Origin: an uncultured Methylophaga sp. | GTDB taxonomy: Bacteria > Pseudomonadota > Gammaproteobacteria > Nitrosococcales > Methylophagaceae | Assembly (NCBI RefSeq): GCF_947259025.1 | Contig: NZ_CAMYKO010000002.1 | Coordinates: 1 to 64,000 of the forward strand | Direction: 5' to 3' | Length of the DNA: 64,000 nt | Part shown: piece by piece, positions 54,677 to 64,000 of the stretch | Layout of the letters: every line of letters starts with the position of its first letter | Position numbering within the stretch: position 1 is the stretch's first letter | Program-made: the position numbers and the translations under genes | The notes under the pieces: generated by a model | Database searches by the model: none | Told to the model about the DNA's origin: nothing | Seen by the model: only the letters and a program-made list of their open reading frames with translations

Positions 54677-55522
54677 TTAGCTCATATTAAACAGCGCCAG
54701 CGCTTCGCGGTATTCCTCGCTGTCTTCATCCAGTTCTTCGACGCTGAATCCGGTATCGGCGCCCACCTGTTTAAAGGCCATCACTTTATTGAGCGAGGTC
54801 GGATCCAGCGCTTTTTCAGTACCACTGAAGTGTTGCAATACCGCAACCTGAACCACATCGACCAGGTCCGGGCCGTTAGCGCCGCTGTTGCGGTTGAGGT
54901 TACGGTGTTCGGCCGCGACAGCGATCAGATTTTCCGGGAAATCCCAGTCTTTGAGGATGCTGGCACCCAGTCGGGGATAGAGATTATCAATTAGTTGATC
55001 CAGTTTTTTACTGTCTTTGTTAAGATCGCCGTCAGCATCAGCTTTCATCAAGATAGGCAAAACGCCGATAGCGTGGATCAGGCCGGCCAGCATGGCTTCA
55101 TCATTTTTGATGCCCGGCAACTTGGCTGCAATGACTTGCGAGGCGGCGGCCACTTGCGTGCTTTGTTGCCACAGCTCCCGCAGTCTTTTGTCGAGGCGGT
55201 TGCTGGTGGCCTGGAACATTTGTTCCATCACCAGGCTGGTGACCAGATTGCGAACTAATGACAGGCCCAGGCGGGACACCGCCATTTGCACACTTTCGAT
55301 AGCCACGCGGCCACGATAGAGCGGACTGTTGGCAACTTTCAGCAAGCGTGCTGACAAGGCGGCATCAGTGGTAATGATGTCGGCCAGTTGTTTGGCGGTG
55401 GCATCGGGGTCATCGACGACTTCCCTGACTTGCAGCGCCACTTCGGGAAGCGTTGGCAGAACGAGCTTGCCGCTCTCCATGTCTTTAAGAATGGTATTGT
55501 AAAATTGGTCTTGTTCGCTCAT
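54677..55522 (-). CDS. HDOD-domain signalling protein
   Basis: 281 residues. HDOD domain from about residue 18: KLVLPTLPEVALQVREVVDD, LADIITTDAALSARLLKVANSP, IESVQMAVSRLGLSLVRNLV and AGLIHAIGVLPIL. The HD residues of true phosphohydrolases are not conserved, as is usual for HDOD. Such proteins act in signalling downstream of two-component or c-di-GMP systems; no partner is adjacent. Transcribed away from the aminotransferase gene. Confidence 0.9.
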   Translation of the reverse strand: MSEQDQFYNTILKDMESGKLVLPTLPEVALQVREVVDDPDATAKQLADIITTDAALSARLLKVANSPLYRGRVAIESVQMAVSRLGLSLVRNLVTSLVMEQMFQATSNRLDKRLRELWQQSTQVAAASQVIAAKLPGIKNDEAMLAGLIHAIGVLPILMKADADGDLNKDSKKLDQLIDNLYPRLGASILKDWDFPENLIAVAAEHRNLNRNSGANGPDLVDVVQVAVLQHFSGTEKALDPTSLNKVMAFKQVGADTGFSVEELDEDSEEYREALALFNMS

Positions 55523-55616
55523 GAGTTTCGCTTTCGATAAATGAATTTGAAGTGTTGATGAATTTCAGTTATTTTGCTTAGTTTGCCGACAGTTTTAGCT
55601 ATTCACAGGTATTGAG

Positions 55617-56795
55617 TTGAACGACGAGTTTCCGAGAATCAAGCGCCTCCCGCCCTATGTTTTCAACATTGTAAATGATTTGAAAGCAAAAGCACGTGCT
55701 CGTGGCGAGGACATTATCGACTTTGGTATGGGTAATCCGGACAAGCCGGCACCGGCCCATATTGTTGATAAACTGGTCGAGGCCGCACAACGTCCCGATA
55801 CCCATCGCTACTCGGTGTCCAGAGGCATTCCGCGTCTCAGAAAAGCCTGCTGCGACTGGTACAAACGTAAATTTGACGTTGATGTCGATCCCGATTCCGA
55901 GTGTATCGTGACTATCGGCTCAAAGGAAGGCCTGGCGCATCTGGCGCTGGCCACCATGAGCCAGGGCGATGCGGTGATGGTGCCTAATCCGGCCTACCCG
56001 ATTCATCCTTATGGTTTTGTGATTGCCGGCGCTGATATCCGCCACGTGCCGCTGACGCCGGATGTGGATTTCTTTGCAGAGCTGGAAAAGTCGGTCAAGG
56101 ACTCCTGGCCAAAGCCCAAAATGCTGGTGCTCAACTTCCCCGGCAACCCGACTACGCAATGTGTCGATCTGGAGTTCTTTGAACGCATCGTCGCCTTTGC
56201 CAAGGAACATCAAATCTGGGTGGTGCACGATCTCGCCTACGGTGAAATCTGCTTTGACGGCTATCAGGCGCCGTCTATTCTGCAGGTACCGGGTGCTAAA
56301 GAAGTGGCAGTCGAGTTTTATACCCTGTCGAAAACCTATAATATGCCCGGCTGGCGGGTCGGCTTCATGTCCGGCAACCCGACGCTGGTGGCCGCATTGG
56401 CACGGATGAAGTCCTACCTCGACTACGGCATGTTCACGCCGATTCAGGTGGCGGCGATCAGTGCCTTGGAAGGCCCGCAGGACTGCGTTGAAGACATCGT
56501 CGCGACTTACAAAAGCCGCCGTGATGTACTCTGCGACGGCCTCAATGCCATCGGCTGGGAAGTGGAAAAACCCAAGGCAACCATGTTTGTCTGGGCCAGA
56601 ATTCCCGAGCGTTATCGTGAAATGGGCTCGCTCGAATTCAGTAAAAAATTACTCAAGGAAGCGAAAGTGGCTGTTTCTCCCGGCGTGGGTTTCGGTGAGT
56701 ACGGCGATGACTACGTTCGCTTTGGCTTGATTGAAAACGAACATCGTACACGTCAGGCGATCCGCGGGATCCGTGACATGTTTAGAAAAGCTTAG
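55617..56795 (+). CDS. alaC: AlaC-type pyridoxal-phosphate aminotransferase
   Basis: 392 residues starting at TTG 55617; no ATG fits the family start, which begins like [16 protein letters not shown]. Class I aminotransferase with [47 protein letters not shown] and the PLP lysine in [15 protein letters not shown]. The closest family is AlaC/YfdZ, glutamate-pyruvate transaminase making alanine. It lies 8 nt before hom, so it may serve the aspartate-family branch as well. Confidence 0.88.
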   Translation: MNDEFPRIKRLPPYVFNIVNDLKAKARARGEDIIDFGMGNPDKPAPAHIVDKLVEAAQRPDTHRYSVSRGIPRLRKACCDWYKRKFDVDVDPDSECIVTIGSKEGLAHLALATMSQGDAVMVPNPAYPIHPYGFVIAGADIRHVPLTPDVDFFAELEKSVKDSWPKPKMLVLNFPGNPTTQCVDLEFFERIVAFAKEHQIWVVHDLAYGEICFDGYQAPSILQVPGAKEVAVEFYTLSKTYNMPGWRVGFMSGNPTLVAALARMKSYLDYGMFTPIQVAAISALEGPQDCVEDIVATYKSRRDVLCDGLNAIGWEVEKPKATMFVWARIPERYREMGSLEFSKKLLKEAKVAVSPGVGFGEYGDDYVRFGLIENEHRTRQAIRGIRDMFRKA

Positions 56796-56803
56796 GGGGC
56801 TGT

Positions 56804-58117
<1,314 letters not shown>

Positions 58118-58150
58118 CCCACACAGCATTTAGTTTAGAGGAAAACCACT

Positions 58151-59296
58151 ATGTCTTTTCGACCCCGTTACACTGGACTGATTGAACGTTACCGCGATCG
58201 GTTACCGGTCAATGACGATACTCGCCTGATCAGTCTGGGCGAGGGCAATACACCGCTTATCAAGCTCAATCACATCACCAAGGAGCTGGGTAAGGATGTT
58301 GATATTTACGTCAAATACGAGGGCCTGAACCCGACCGGTTCGTTCAAAGACCGTGGCATGACCATGGCGGTGACCAAGGCGGTGGAAGAGGGCAGTAAAG
58401 CCATTATCTGTGCCTCCACCGGTAACACTTCAGCAGCGGCTGCGGCCTATGCCTCACGTGCCGGTATTGCAGCCTTTGTCCTGATTCCCGACGGTAAGAT
58501 TGCCCAGGGCAAACTGGCCCAGGCGATGATGCACGGTGCCACCGTGATTCAGATCAAAGGCAACTTTGATGAAGGTATGCGCCTGGTTAAGGAGGTCGCT
58601 GAACACGCACCGGTCACTATCGTTAACTCGATTAATCCTTACCGCCTGCAGGGCCAGAAAACCGCGGCTTTTGAAATTGTCGAAGAACTGGGCCGGGCAC
58701 CGGATTATCACTGCCTGCCTGTGGGCAATGCCGGCAATATCACTGCGCACTGGATTGGTTACAGTGAGCTCGCTTCAGAAGATGGCGCCCATGTGACGGA
58801 GTCCTGCTCGTATTGTGGTGGCAAATGTAAATATGCCGGTGGTGCCATCGTTGGAAGCAAGCCGGTGATGGTCGGTTATCAGGCATCCGGCAGTGCACCG
58901 TTTATGCGCGGTGAAATGGTCGATGATCCGGAAACTGTCGCCACTGCCATCCGTATCGGTCATCCGCAGAGTTGGGATAAAGCCTGGCAGGTCAAAGAAG
59001 AATCCGGCGGCTGGTTTGATGAGTGCTCGGATGAAGAAATCCTGGCGGCGCAGAAACTGCTGGCGGAAAAAGAAGGCGTGTTCTGTGAACCGGCTTCGGC
59101 GACCTCACTGGCTGGCGCACTGCGTGATGTGAAATCGGGCAAGATTCCGGAAGGCAGCAGCATCGTATGTACCCTGACCGGTCATGGTCTGAAAGATCCG
59201 GATACTGCGATCAAACAGAGCACCTCATCCGTAGTCACCGTCGATGCCAACCTGGAATCGGTGCGTGATGCCATTATCAACAATATGGTTGAATAA
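58151..59296 (+). CDS. thrC: Threonine synthase
   Basis: 381 residues. Fold-type II PLP enzyme with cofactor lysine K66 in NPTGSFKDRGMT and the phosphate-binding CASTGNTSAAAAAYASRAG. It converts O-phosphohomoserine to threonine. TTTAGAGG precedes the ATG. Placed 33 nt after hom; thrB is not in the window. Confidence 0.96.
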   Translation: MSFRPRYTGLIERYRDRLPVNDDTRLISLGEGNTPLIKLNHITKELGKDVDIYVKYEGLNPTGSFKDRGMTMAVTKAVEEGSKAIICASTGNTSAAAAAYASRAGIAAFVLIPDGKIAQGKLAQAMMHGATVIQIKGNFDEGMRLVKEVAEHAPVTIVNSINPYRLQGQKTAAFEIVEELGRAPDYHCLPVGNAGNITAHWIGYSELASEDGAHVTESCSYCGGKCKYAGGAIVGSKPVMVGYQASGSAPFMRGEMVDDPETVATAIRIGHPQSWDKAWQVKEESGGWFDECSDEEILAAQKLLAEKEGVFCEPASATSLAGALRDVKSGKIPEGSSIVCTLTGHGLKDPDTAIKQSTSSVVTVDANLESVRDAIINNMVE

Positions 59297-59818
59297 ATGA
59301 GTCAACTGCCCGAGCCGGATGAGCAGGAGATATCAGCAGCTAAGATTCCGCATGATATTTTCCTGAGTAACCTGATCGGTAACCACATTTTGTTGTTTAC
59401 CGCGATTGCCACCTTCGGTTCGGCTTATATGAAGTATCTGGTCATTGTGCCGCTGATTTCGATGGCGGTGCTGGCCTTTACTTATTTTCGCTCCAGCCGG
59501 GTCAGACGTGAAGACAGTGAGTTTGTCTGGGCCCACTGGCAACTGGCCCGCCGCTGGAGCAAAATGTTTTTTTTCATGCTACTGCTACTGCTCAGCGTAT
59601 CGTTGCTGGGCTGGCTGGGGAAAACCTACCTGGGCGTGATGAAAGAAGCTGTTTACGGCATGATCGGTGGTCTGGGCATTCTGCCCACCCTGGTCAGTGT
59701 GTTGATTCTTATCGTCATTGAGTCAGATTCCCTGCACCATGCCCGTGTGGGAACCTTGCCCAAGTGGGCGCTGCAGCGTTTTCTGGGGATTGAAGCCGAG
59801 CCTGCGCCTCAGGACTGA
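59297..59818 (+). CDS. Four-helix membrane protein of unknown function
   Basis: 173 residues starting one base after the thrC stop. Four hydrophobic segments are visible (around 30-48, 49-66, 92-110 and 122-143: ILLFTAIATFG, LVIVPLISMAVLAFTYF, MFFFMLLLLLSVSLLGWLG, GGLGILPTLVSVLILIVI). Both ends are polar and Glu-rich. I do not recognise the family. It overlaps the convergent MOSC gene by 10 nt. Translation coupled to thrC suggests co-expression, not a shared function. Confidence 0.75.
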   Translation: MSQLPEPDEQEISAAKIPHDIFLSNLIGNHILLFTAIATFGSAYMKYLVIVPLISMAVLAFTYFRSSRVRREDSEFVWAHWQLARRWSKMFFFMLLLLLSVSLLGWLGKTYLGVMKEAVYGMIGGLGILPTLVSVLILIVIESDSLHHARVGTLPKWALQRFLGIEAEPAPQD

Positions 59819-60462
59819 GCCAGTCGCTTTTCCAGTTGCTGTCGCCACTCACCGGACAAGGCTGTAATCTCCAGCGCCTGTTCCAGCACCGGGTTTTTGT
59901 CTTCAGCAGGCAGGGATTTATCAAAATACGCGCGGAACAAGCGCTGTACGCTAAGCCGGGCCGGATGGGCTTTTAGCAGGCTGACGTTGTCACCGGCTTT
60001 CACTGCACCGGTTTCTATCACCCGGAAATAAATACCGGTCGCCGCATGCTTCACGAACAGTCTGGGCATATCATCACGTTCAAAAGCCAGTCCCAGCTTG
60101 AAGCAGGGGACTCTGGGCTGGGTGATTTCCAGTACCGTTTGTCCTGCCTGTAGTTGATCGCCGATGCAGAGTCGGCGCTCATCAAGGCCGGAAATGGTCA
60201 GATTCTCGCCGAACTTGCCAAAAGGCAGGGTCTGCAGCTCAAGTTTGTCCTGCCAGAACGGATAATGATCGGCGGAAAACCCATAAACGGCTTTGTGCTC
60301 ACCGCCATGGTTGACTTGATCGACTTGCTGGTCGCCTTTCAGGTTGAGCCTGCTGACCGATACAGCGCCGCTGATAGGCTGTTTGAAAATGCCGGTGGAG
60401 ACCGTTTTGTTTTTGTGCTGAACCTGTTTGGGCAGGGAAACGTTAACGCTGCGGATGATCAC
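59809..60462 (-). CDS. MOSC-domain protein, YiiM-like
   Basis: 217 residues. MOSC pattern: KGDQQVDQVNHGGEHKAVYGF, FGKFGENLTISGLDE, VLEITQPRVPCFKLGL with the conserved Cys, then TGIYFRVIETGAVKAGD, and a short C-terminal helical extension typical of YiiM. YiiM reduces N-hydroxylated compounds such as 6-hydroxylaminopurine with a molybdenum cofactor. Enzyme activity here is inferred from the family. Confidence 0.9.
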   Translation of the reverse strand: MIIRSVNVSLPKQVQHKNKTVSTGIFKQPISGAVSVSRLNLKGDQQVDQVNHGGEHKAVYGFSADHYPFWQDKLELQTLPFGKFGENLTISGLDERRLCIGDQLQAGQTVLEITQPRVPCFKLGLAFERDDMPRLFVKHAATGIYFRVIETGAVKAGDNVSLLKAHPARLSVQRLFRAYFDKSLPAEDKNPVLEQALEITALSGEWRQQLEKRLAQS

Positions 60463-60467
60463 AAATA

Positions 60468-60764
60468 TCAGGGCTGCTCATCACGGATGATGACTGAGTG
60501 CAGTACCTTGTCATATTCGAAAAAGACTTCAAAGTCCTGATAGATCCAGCGGCTGATCGGCGGATCGCCCACCGCCGGTTTTTTGCTTTGCGGTGCGCCG
60601 AAATGCTGTTCCACTGAAGCCATATTCATGCCCTGTTTGGGCCGCATCACGCCGTTGCTGCTGTTGGGCACATCGTAACGCGGGTCGGCAATCGACAGCA
60701 CGTCGGCCTGAGCAGTGGTTATGGTAAACAGCAACCCTGCTAAAAATAGGCTGAACTTAGGCAT
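60468..60764 (-). CDS. Small periplasmic protein of unknown function
   Basis: 98 residues from ATG 60764 (GGAGCG upstream). Signal peptide ending TTAQA (about 20). The mature part has RPKQGMNMASVEQHFGAP, a SmpA/OmlA-like stretch, and PPISRWIYQDFEVFFEYDKVLHSVI. It looks like a small beta-lactamase-inhibitor-protein-like or SmpA-like fold, but I cannot name a family with certainty. Lies between the MOSC and hemW genes on the same strand. Confidence 0.75.
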   Translation of the reverse strand: MPKFSLFLAGLLFTITTAQADVLSIADPRYDVPNSSNGVMRPKQGMNMASVEQHFGAPQSKKPAVGDPPISRWIYQDFEVFFEYDKVLHSVIIRDEQP

Positions 60765-60797
60765 CGCAACGCTCCTTGAATCATTAAACACAGAATA

Positions 60798-61958
60798 CTA
60801 CGCCGTCAGAAATAGCTCAATCAGACTATTGAGATAGAGTTGGCCTTTTTGTGTAGGCCGCAGCCGTTCAATGGTATGTTCCAGTAAGCCCAGTTCTTCT
60901 GCCCGGGCCAGCGGCTTTTTAATGGATGAGATAGGCACGCCGGTGTGCTGCTGAAACAAGGGAGTGGGCACGCCCCCGGTCAGGCGCATGGCATTGAGGA
61001 TAAATTCAAAGCCCACTTCTTCATCACTGACCTGGGTTTGTTCCAGCAGACAGGCATCGCTACCGGCGGTGTCGATATAAGCCTGAGGCTGTTTCTGCTT
61101 GACCCGCCGCACAATCTGTTGCGGGGCAGCGCTGCTGATCTTGCCGTGTGCCCCGGCGCCGATACCGATATAGTCACCGAACTGCCAGTAATTGACGTTA
61201 TGACGACAGCGCTTCCCGTGTCGGGCATAGGCAGAGGTTTCGTATTGCTGGTAGCCGGCTTCAGCCAGTCGCGTCTGGCTGGCAAGCTGCCAGTCAAAAA
61301 TCGGATCCTCCGGCGGCAAGGTCGGTGGCTGCGCATAAAACAGGGTATTGGGCTCAATAGTGAGCTGGTAGTAGGAGATATGCGCCGGTGCCAGGGCGAT
61401 GGCCGTGTCCACATCCTGCCGTGCTTTAGCAGCATCCTGCCCCGGCAGGCCGAACATCAGATCCAGATTGAAATTGTCGTAGCCGGCCTGCTGGGCGGCT
61501 TCCACGGCTTTGACAGCCTGGCCGCTGTCGTGAATTCGACCCAGTAACTTGAGCGCCTCGTTATCAAAACTCTGTATGCCAATCGACAGCCTGTTAATGC
61601 CCAGCGCACGGTAGTCCTGAAAGCGGCCGGCTTCCACGGTGCCGGGGTTGGCTTCCAGCGTAATTTCGGCATCGTGATGCAAGGGCAGCAGCGCGCGGAT
61701 GGCGGAAAACAGCCGATCATAGGCCTCAGCTGACAACAGGCTGGGCGTGCCGCCACCGATAAAGATGGTTTGCACCGAGCGGCCCCAGATCAATGGCACT
61801 TCCTGTTCCAGATCGCGAATCAGCGCATCGACATACGCCTCTTCGGGAATATCCTGCGGGCTGTTATGCGAGTTGAAATCACAATAGGGGCATTTTTTCA
61901 CGCACCAGGGCACGTGGATATAAAGGCTCAGCGGCGGTAGGGCAGTAAAATTAAACAT
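60798..61958 (-). CDS. hemW: HemW, radical SAM haem chaperone
   Basis: 386 residues from ATG 61958, which overlaps the upstream gene's stop by one base; a longer frame is less likely. Radical SAM cysteines C19, C23, C26 in PWCVKKCPYCDFN, then FIGGGTPSLL and RLSIGIQSFDNEALK. The HemW-specific HNVNYW motif is present, so it is HemW and not coproporphyrinogen oxidase HemN. It hands haem to respiratory enzymes. Part of the rph-rdgB-lipoprotein-hemW run. Confidence 0.94.
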   Translation of the reverse strand: MFNFTALPPLSLYIHVPWCVKKCPYCDFNSHNSPQDIPEEAYVDALIRDLEQEVPLIWGRSVQTIFIGGGTPSLLSAEAYDRLFSAIRALLPLHHDAEITLEANPGTVEAGRFQDYRALGINRLSIGIQSFDNEALKLLGRIHDSGQAVKAVEAAQQAGYDNFNLDLMFGLPGQDAAKARQDVDTAIALAPAHISYYQLTIEPNTLFYAQPPTLPPEDPIFDWQLASQTRLAEAGYQQYETSAYARHGKRCRHNVNYWQFGDYIGIGAGAHGKISSAAPQQIVRRVKQKQPQAYIDTAGSDACLLEQTQVSDEEVGFEFILNAMRLTGGVPTPLFQQHTGVPISSIKKPLARAEELGLLEHTIERLRPTQKGQLYLNSLIELFLTA

Positions 61959-62629
61959 CAGTTCTCTGGCTCGGGTTGCCAGCCTTGTTTCCATTCTGAC
62001 ATCAATACAATGGCCGGTGGTTGGCCATTGGCGAAATACCAGGAGTCCACAGCATAACGCTGCCGGCTCTGAGTATCGATAATACTGGCCGTGTTATGGG
62101 GAGCCTGTCCGCTCAGCGGGCCGCGCGACGTGCGGGGCGCACTCTGGTGCCAGTACAGCAGGTCTTCCGATTCCATCATGCGTAGATAAACAGAGGTATT
62201 GGTGGCTTCATCAATACAATCCAGTTGTCCCTGGCGGCTAGCGGTCAAAACATTCTTGGCATGGTCACCGCCAGTGCCGGTTTTGTTTCCCACCAACTGT
62301 TCCAGCAGGGCGACGGCTTGTTTTATTTGCAGACGTTCAGTCTGAGCTGAGTCAGCTTGAGGTTCAAATAATAGACGAACTTGCTGCCATTCAGACTGAT
62401 TCAGACTGACCTCGGAGACGCGATGACAGCTCAAATCATGGCACACAGAAAAGGCGTCGGGTGTGGGGAAACCGATAAAATTCCGATGCGATGACTGCCA
62501 GCTTTGATGCAGGTGTTGCTGTAAAAAAATGGGTTTGATCGCCACTTCACTATAGGGCTGGCTGCTACAGGCTGCTTGCAGCAAAACCATCAAGGCTATC
62601 GAAGCGAAACCAGCTGTTTGCCGCATCAA
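61958..62629 (-). CDS. Probable lipoprotein of unknown function, between rdgB and hemW
   Basis: 223 residues. N-terminal hydrophobic stretch ending LLQAACSSQP; the lipobox LQAAC is not ideal, so either lipidation at Cys 21 or ordinary cleavage is possible. The body contains FPTPDAFSVCHDLSCHRVSEV, YLRMMESEDLLYWHQ and YAVDSWYFANGQPP. I do not recognise the family by name. Position in a conserved-looking run with rdgB and hemW is the only functional clue. Confidence 0.75.
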   Translation of the reverse strand: MMRQTAGFASIALMVLLQAACSSQPYSEVAIKPIFLQQHLHQSWQSSHRNFIGFPTPDAFSVCHDLSCHRVSEVSLNQSEWQQVRLLFEPQADSAQTERLQIKQAVALLEQLVGNKTGTGGDHAKNVLTASRQGQLDCIDEATNTSVYLRMMESEDLLYWHQSAPRTSRGPLSGQAPHNTASIIDTQSRQRYAVDSWYFANGQPPAIVLMSEWKQGWQPEPEN

Positions 62630-62640
62630 AAAACGACAGC

Positions 62641-63246
62641 TCAGGGCAGGTGCCGGATATACTGAAATTCTTGGATAAAGCGACGCATGGCCTGGCCCCG
62701 GTGACTGATGGCGTGTTTTTGCTGTGCCGATAGTTCCGCTGCACTGCAGTCGGTCTCCGGCACAAAAAACACCGGGTCGTAGCCAAAGCCGCTGTCGCCG
62801 GTCGGTTCACTCATGATCTGGCCGTGCCAGGTTCCCTGGCAAATCAGCGGCGTCGGATCCTCGGCATGGCGCATAAAGACCAGCACACACTGAAAGCGGG
62901 CACTACGCTCGCCCTCAGGGGCGCCATCCAACGCTTTGAGCAAGGCCTGAACATTGTCTTCGTCACTGGCATCGAGCCCGGCATAGCGTGAGGAATAGAT
63001 GCCGGGTGCGCCGCGCAGCGCATCGACTTCAATACCGGAATCGTCGGCAATCGCCGGCAGTCCGGTCTGGTCACAGGCATTACGTGCCTTGAGGATAGCA
63101 TTCTCAACAAAGCTCAGCCCGGTCTCATCCGCTTCGATCACGTCGAGCTCGGACTGTGTGACGATGTCGATATTAAGTGGTGCCAGCAGTTGCGCGAATT
63201 CGCGCAACTTTCCCTGGTTACCACTGGCCAGTACGATTTGGCTCAT
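62641..63246 (-). CDS. rdgB: XTP/dITP pyrophosphatase
   Basis: 201 residues. Signature [16 protein letters not shown] at the start, [22 protein letters not shown] in the middle and [18 protein letters not shown], then ISHRGQAMR near the end. It removes non-canonical purine nucleotides by hydrolysis to monophosphates. Its start overlaps the rph stop by 4 nt. Confidence 0.97.
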   Translation of the reverse strand: MSQIVLASGNQGKLREFAQLLAPLNIDIVTQSELDVIEADETGLSFVENAILKARNACDQTGLPAIADDSGIEVDALRGAPGIYSSRYAGLDASDEDNVQALLKALDGAPEGERSARFQCVLVFMRHAEDPTPLICQGTWHGQIMSEPTGDSGFGYDPVFFVPETDCSAAELSAQQKHAISHRGQAMRRFIQEFQYIRHLP

Positions 63247-63962
63247 GATGTTGCCAACGCTTCCCGTTGTTTTTCCATCAATTGCTCAATCCCGTGTTTA
63301 GCAAGGTCCAGCATGGATTGCAGCTCATCAGCACGGAAGGCATGACCTTCTGCCGTGCCTTGTAATTCAATATACGCCCCGGCTTCGTTCATGACTACAT
63401 TCATATCGGTTTCGGCAGTGGAATCCTCGGCATAATCCAGATCCAGCACCGGGGTGCCGTCAAAGATACCCACCGAAATCGACGCTACCTGGCCAAACAG
63501 CGGGCTGGATTTGATCTTCTTCTTTTTGAGCAGGAAGTTAACGGCATCCTGCAGCGCGACATAAGCACCGGTAATGGAGGCGGTGCGGGTGCCACCGTCA
63601 GCCTGGATGACATCGCAGTCGATAGTAATGGTGCGTTCGCCCAGCGATTTTAAATCGATAGCGGCGCGCAGAGAGCGACCAATCAGGCGCTGAATTTCCA
63701 TGGTGCGGCCACCCTGTTTGCCGCGGGCCGCTTCACGGCCCATACGGGAACCGGTGGAGCGGGGCAGCATGCCGTACTCGGCGGTGACCCAGCCTTCGCC
63801 AGTGCCGCGCAGAAATGGCGGGATACGTTCCTCTACCGAGGCATTACACAACACTTTGGTGTCGCCGAACTCAACCAGCACCGATCCTTCAGCATGTTTG
63901 GTGTAATTGCGGGTGATGGTAATTTGTCTTAATTCGTTGGTTTGACGACCACTTGGACGCAT
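63243..63962 (-). CDS. rph: Ribonuclease PH
   Basis: 239 residues, complete family length. [20 protein letters not shown] at the N-terminus, [18 protein letters not shown] and [23 protein letters not shown] in the core. It is a phosphorolytic 3' exonuclease trimming tRNA ends. GGGAGAGA precedes the ATG. First gene of the minus-strand run. Confidence 0.97.
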   Translation of the reverse strand: MRPSGRQTNELRQITITRNYTKHAEGSVLVEFGDTKVLCNASVEERIPPFLRGTGEGWVTAEYGMLPRSTGSRMGREAARGKQGGRTMEIQRLIGRSLRAAIDLKSLGERTITIDCDVIQADGGTRTASITGAYVALQDAVNFLLKKKKIKSSPLFGQVASISVGIFDGTPVLDLDYAEDSTAETDMNVVMNEAGAYIELQGTAEGHAFRADELQSMLDLAKHGIEQLMEKQREALATS

Positions 63963-63993
63963 AATCTGAATCTCTCCCAGTCAAATTTGCCAC

Positions 63994-63999
63994 ATTATA
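63994..63999 (-). promoter_or_regulatory. Putative -10 element of the rph operon
   Basis: Minus-strand TATAAT, a perfect -10, 31 nt before the rph ATG; the -35 region lies outside the window. Confidence 0.55.
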
Positions 64000-64000
64000 C

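Overview
The window reads as one chromosomal segment of a Gram-negative, methylotrophic gammaproteobacterium. The evidence is the tail of a PQQ methanol dehydrogenase gene followed by pqqABCDE, two different formate dehydrogenases, and typical gammaproteobacterial blocks (surE-pcm-yqaA-nlpD, parE/parC, prfB-lysS, a TonB2-type operon). The closest picture I can draw from memory is a Methylophaga-like organism; that genus call is inference. I see no prophage, transposase, CRISPR array, tRNA or rRNA.

Layout. 1-5.7 kb: 3' end of a methanol dehydrogenase gene, terminators, a 460-nt regulatory gap with several inverted and direct repeats, pqqA (23 residues), pqqBCDE, and a two-gene ABC exporter overlapping pqqE. 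5.8-9.1 kb: Pcm-like methyltransferase, rhodanese, TolC, isochorismatase-family hydrolase, and a DUF1289 protein on the other strand. 9.16-9.56 kb: intergenic composite repeat A. 9.6-16.4 kb (minus strand): B12-binding radical SAM protein, TonB-dependent receptor with a Fur-like box, sbcB, hemL. 16.4-18.4 kb: NarX/NarL-type two-component pair with a long gene overlap. 18.7-24.3 kb: DUF3450-ttpC-exbB-exbD-tonB-TPR operon with a class II aldolase gene coupled to its end. 24.3-27.7 kb: ovoA plus a MalY-type lyase, a likely complete ovothiol pathway. 27.8-28.6 kb: a small winged-helix gene behind a sigma-54-like promoter, and a c-type haem protein. 28.8-33 kb: parE, parC. 33-41.1 kb: membrane-bound periplasmic formate dehydrogenase operon (DUF3305, DUF3306, ferredoxin, TorD-like chaperone, Tat peptide subunit, alpha, beta, an unlisted small lipoprotein, cytochrome b gamma). 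41.5-46 kb: NAD-linked formate dehydrogenase of the Methylobacterium FDH1 type. 46-51.6 kb: surE-pcm-yqaA-nlpD without rpoS behind it, then prfB with its programmed frameshift, and lysS. 51.62-52.15 kb: composite repeat B, the inverted relative of A. 52.2-64 kb: small envelope proteins, a serine-recombinase homologue lacking its catalytic serine, an HDOD protein, an aminotransferase-hom-thrC run, a MOSC protein, hemW, rdgB and rph.

How it fits together. PQQ made by pqqA-E is needed by the methanol dehydrogenase just upstream. Formate formed from methanol can be oxidised in the periplasm by the Tat-exported FDH, passing electrons to the membrane, or in the cytoplasm by the FDH1-type enzyme, giving NADH. 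The TonB2-like operon and the receptor suggest iron-controlled outer-membrane uptake.

The most unusual item is the pair of composite repeats A and B. They share near-identical imperfect terminal inverted repeats, the same order of internal blocks and opposite orientation. Three base pairs in two internal stems change on both sides between the copies, which points to selection on hairpin structure. Next in interest are the catalytically degenerate resolvase-like regulator with a palindrome at its promoter, the OvoA/OvoB pair, and the array of TGCACC/GGTGCA half-sites in front of the NAD-linked formate dehydrogenase.
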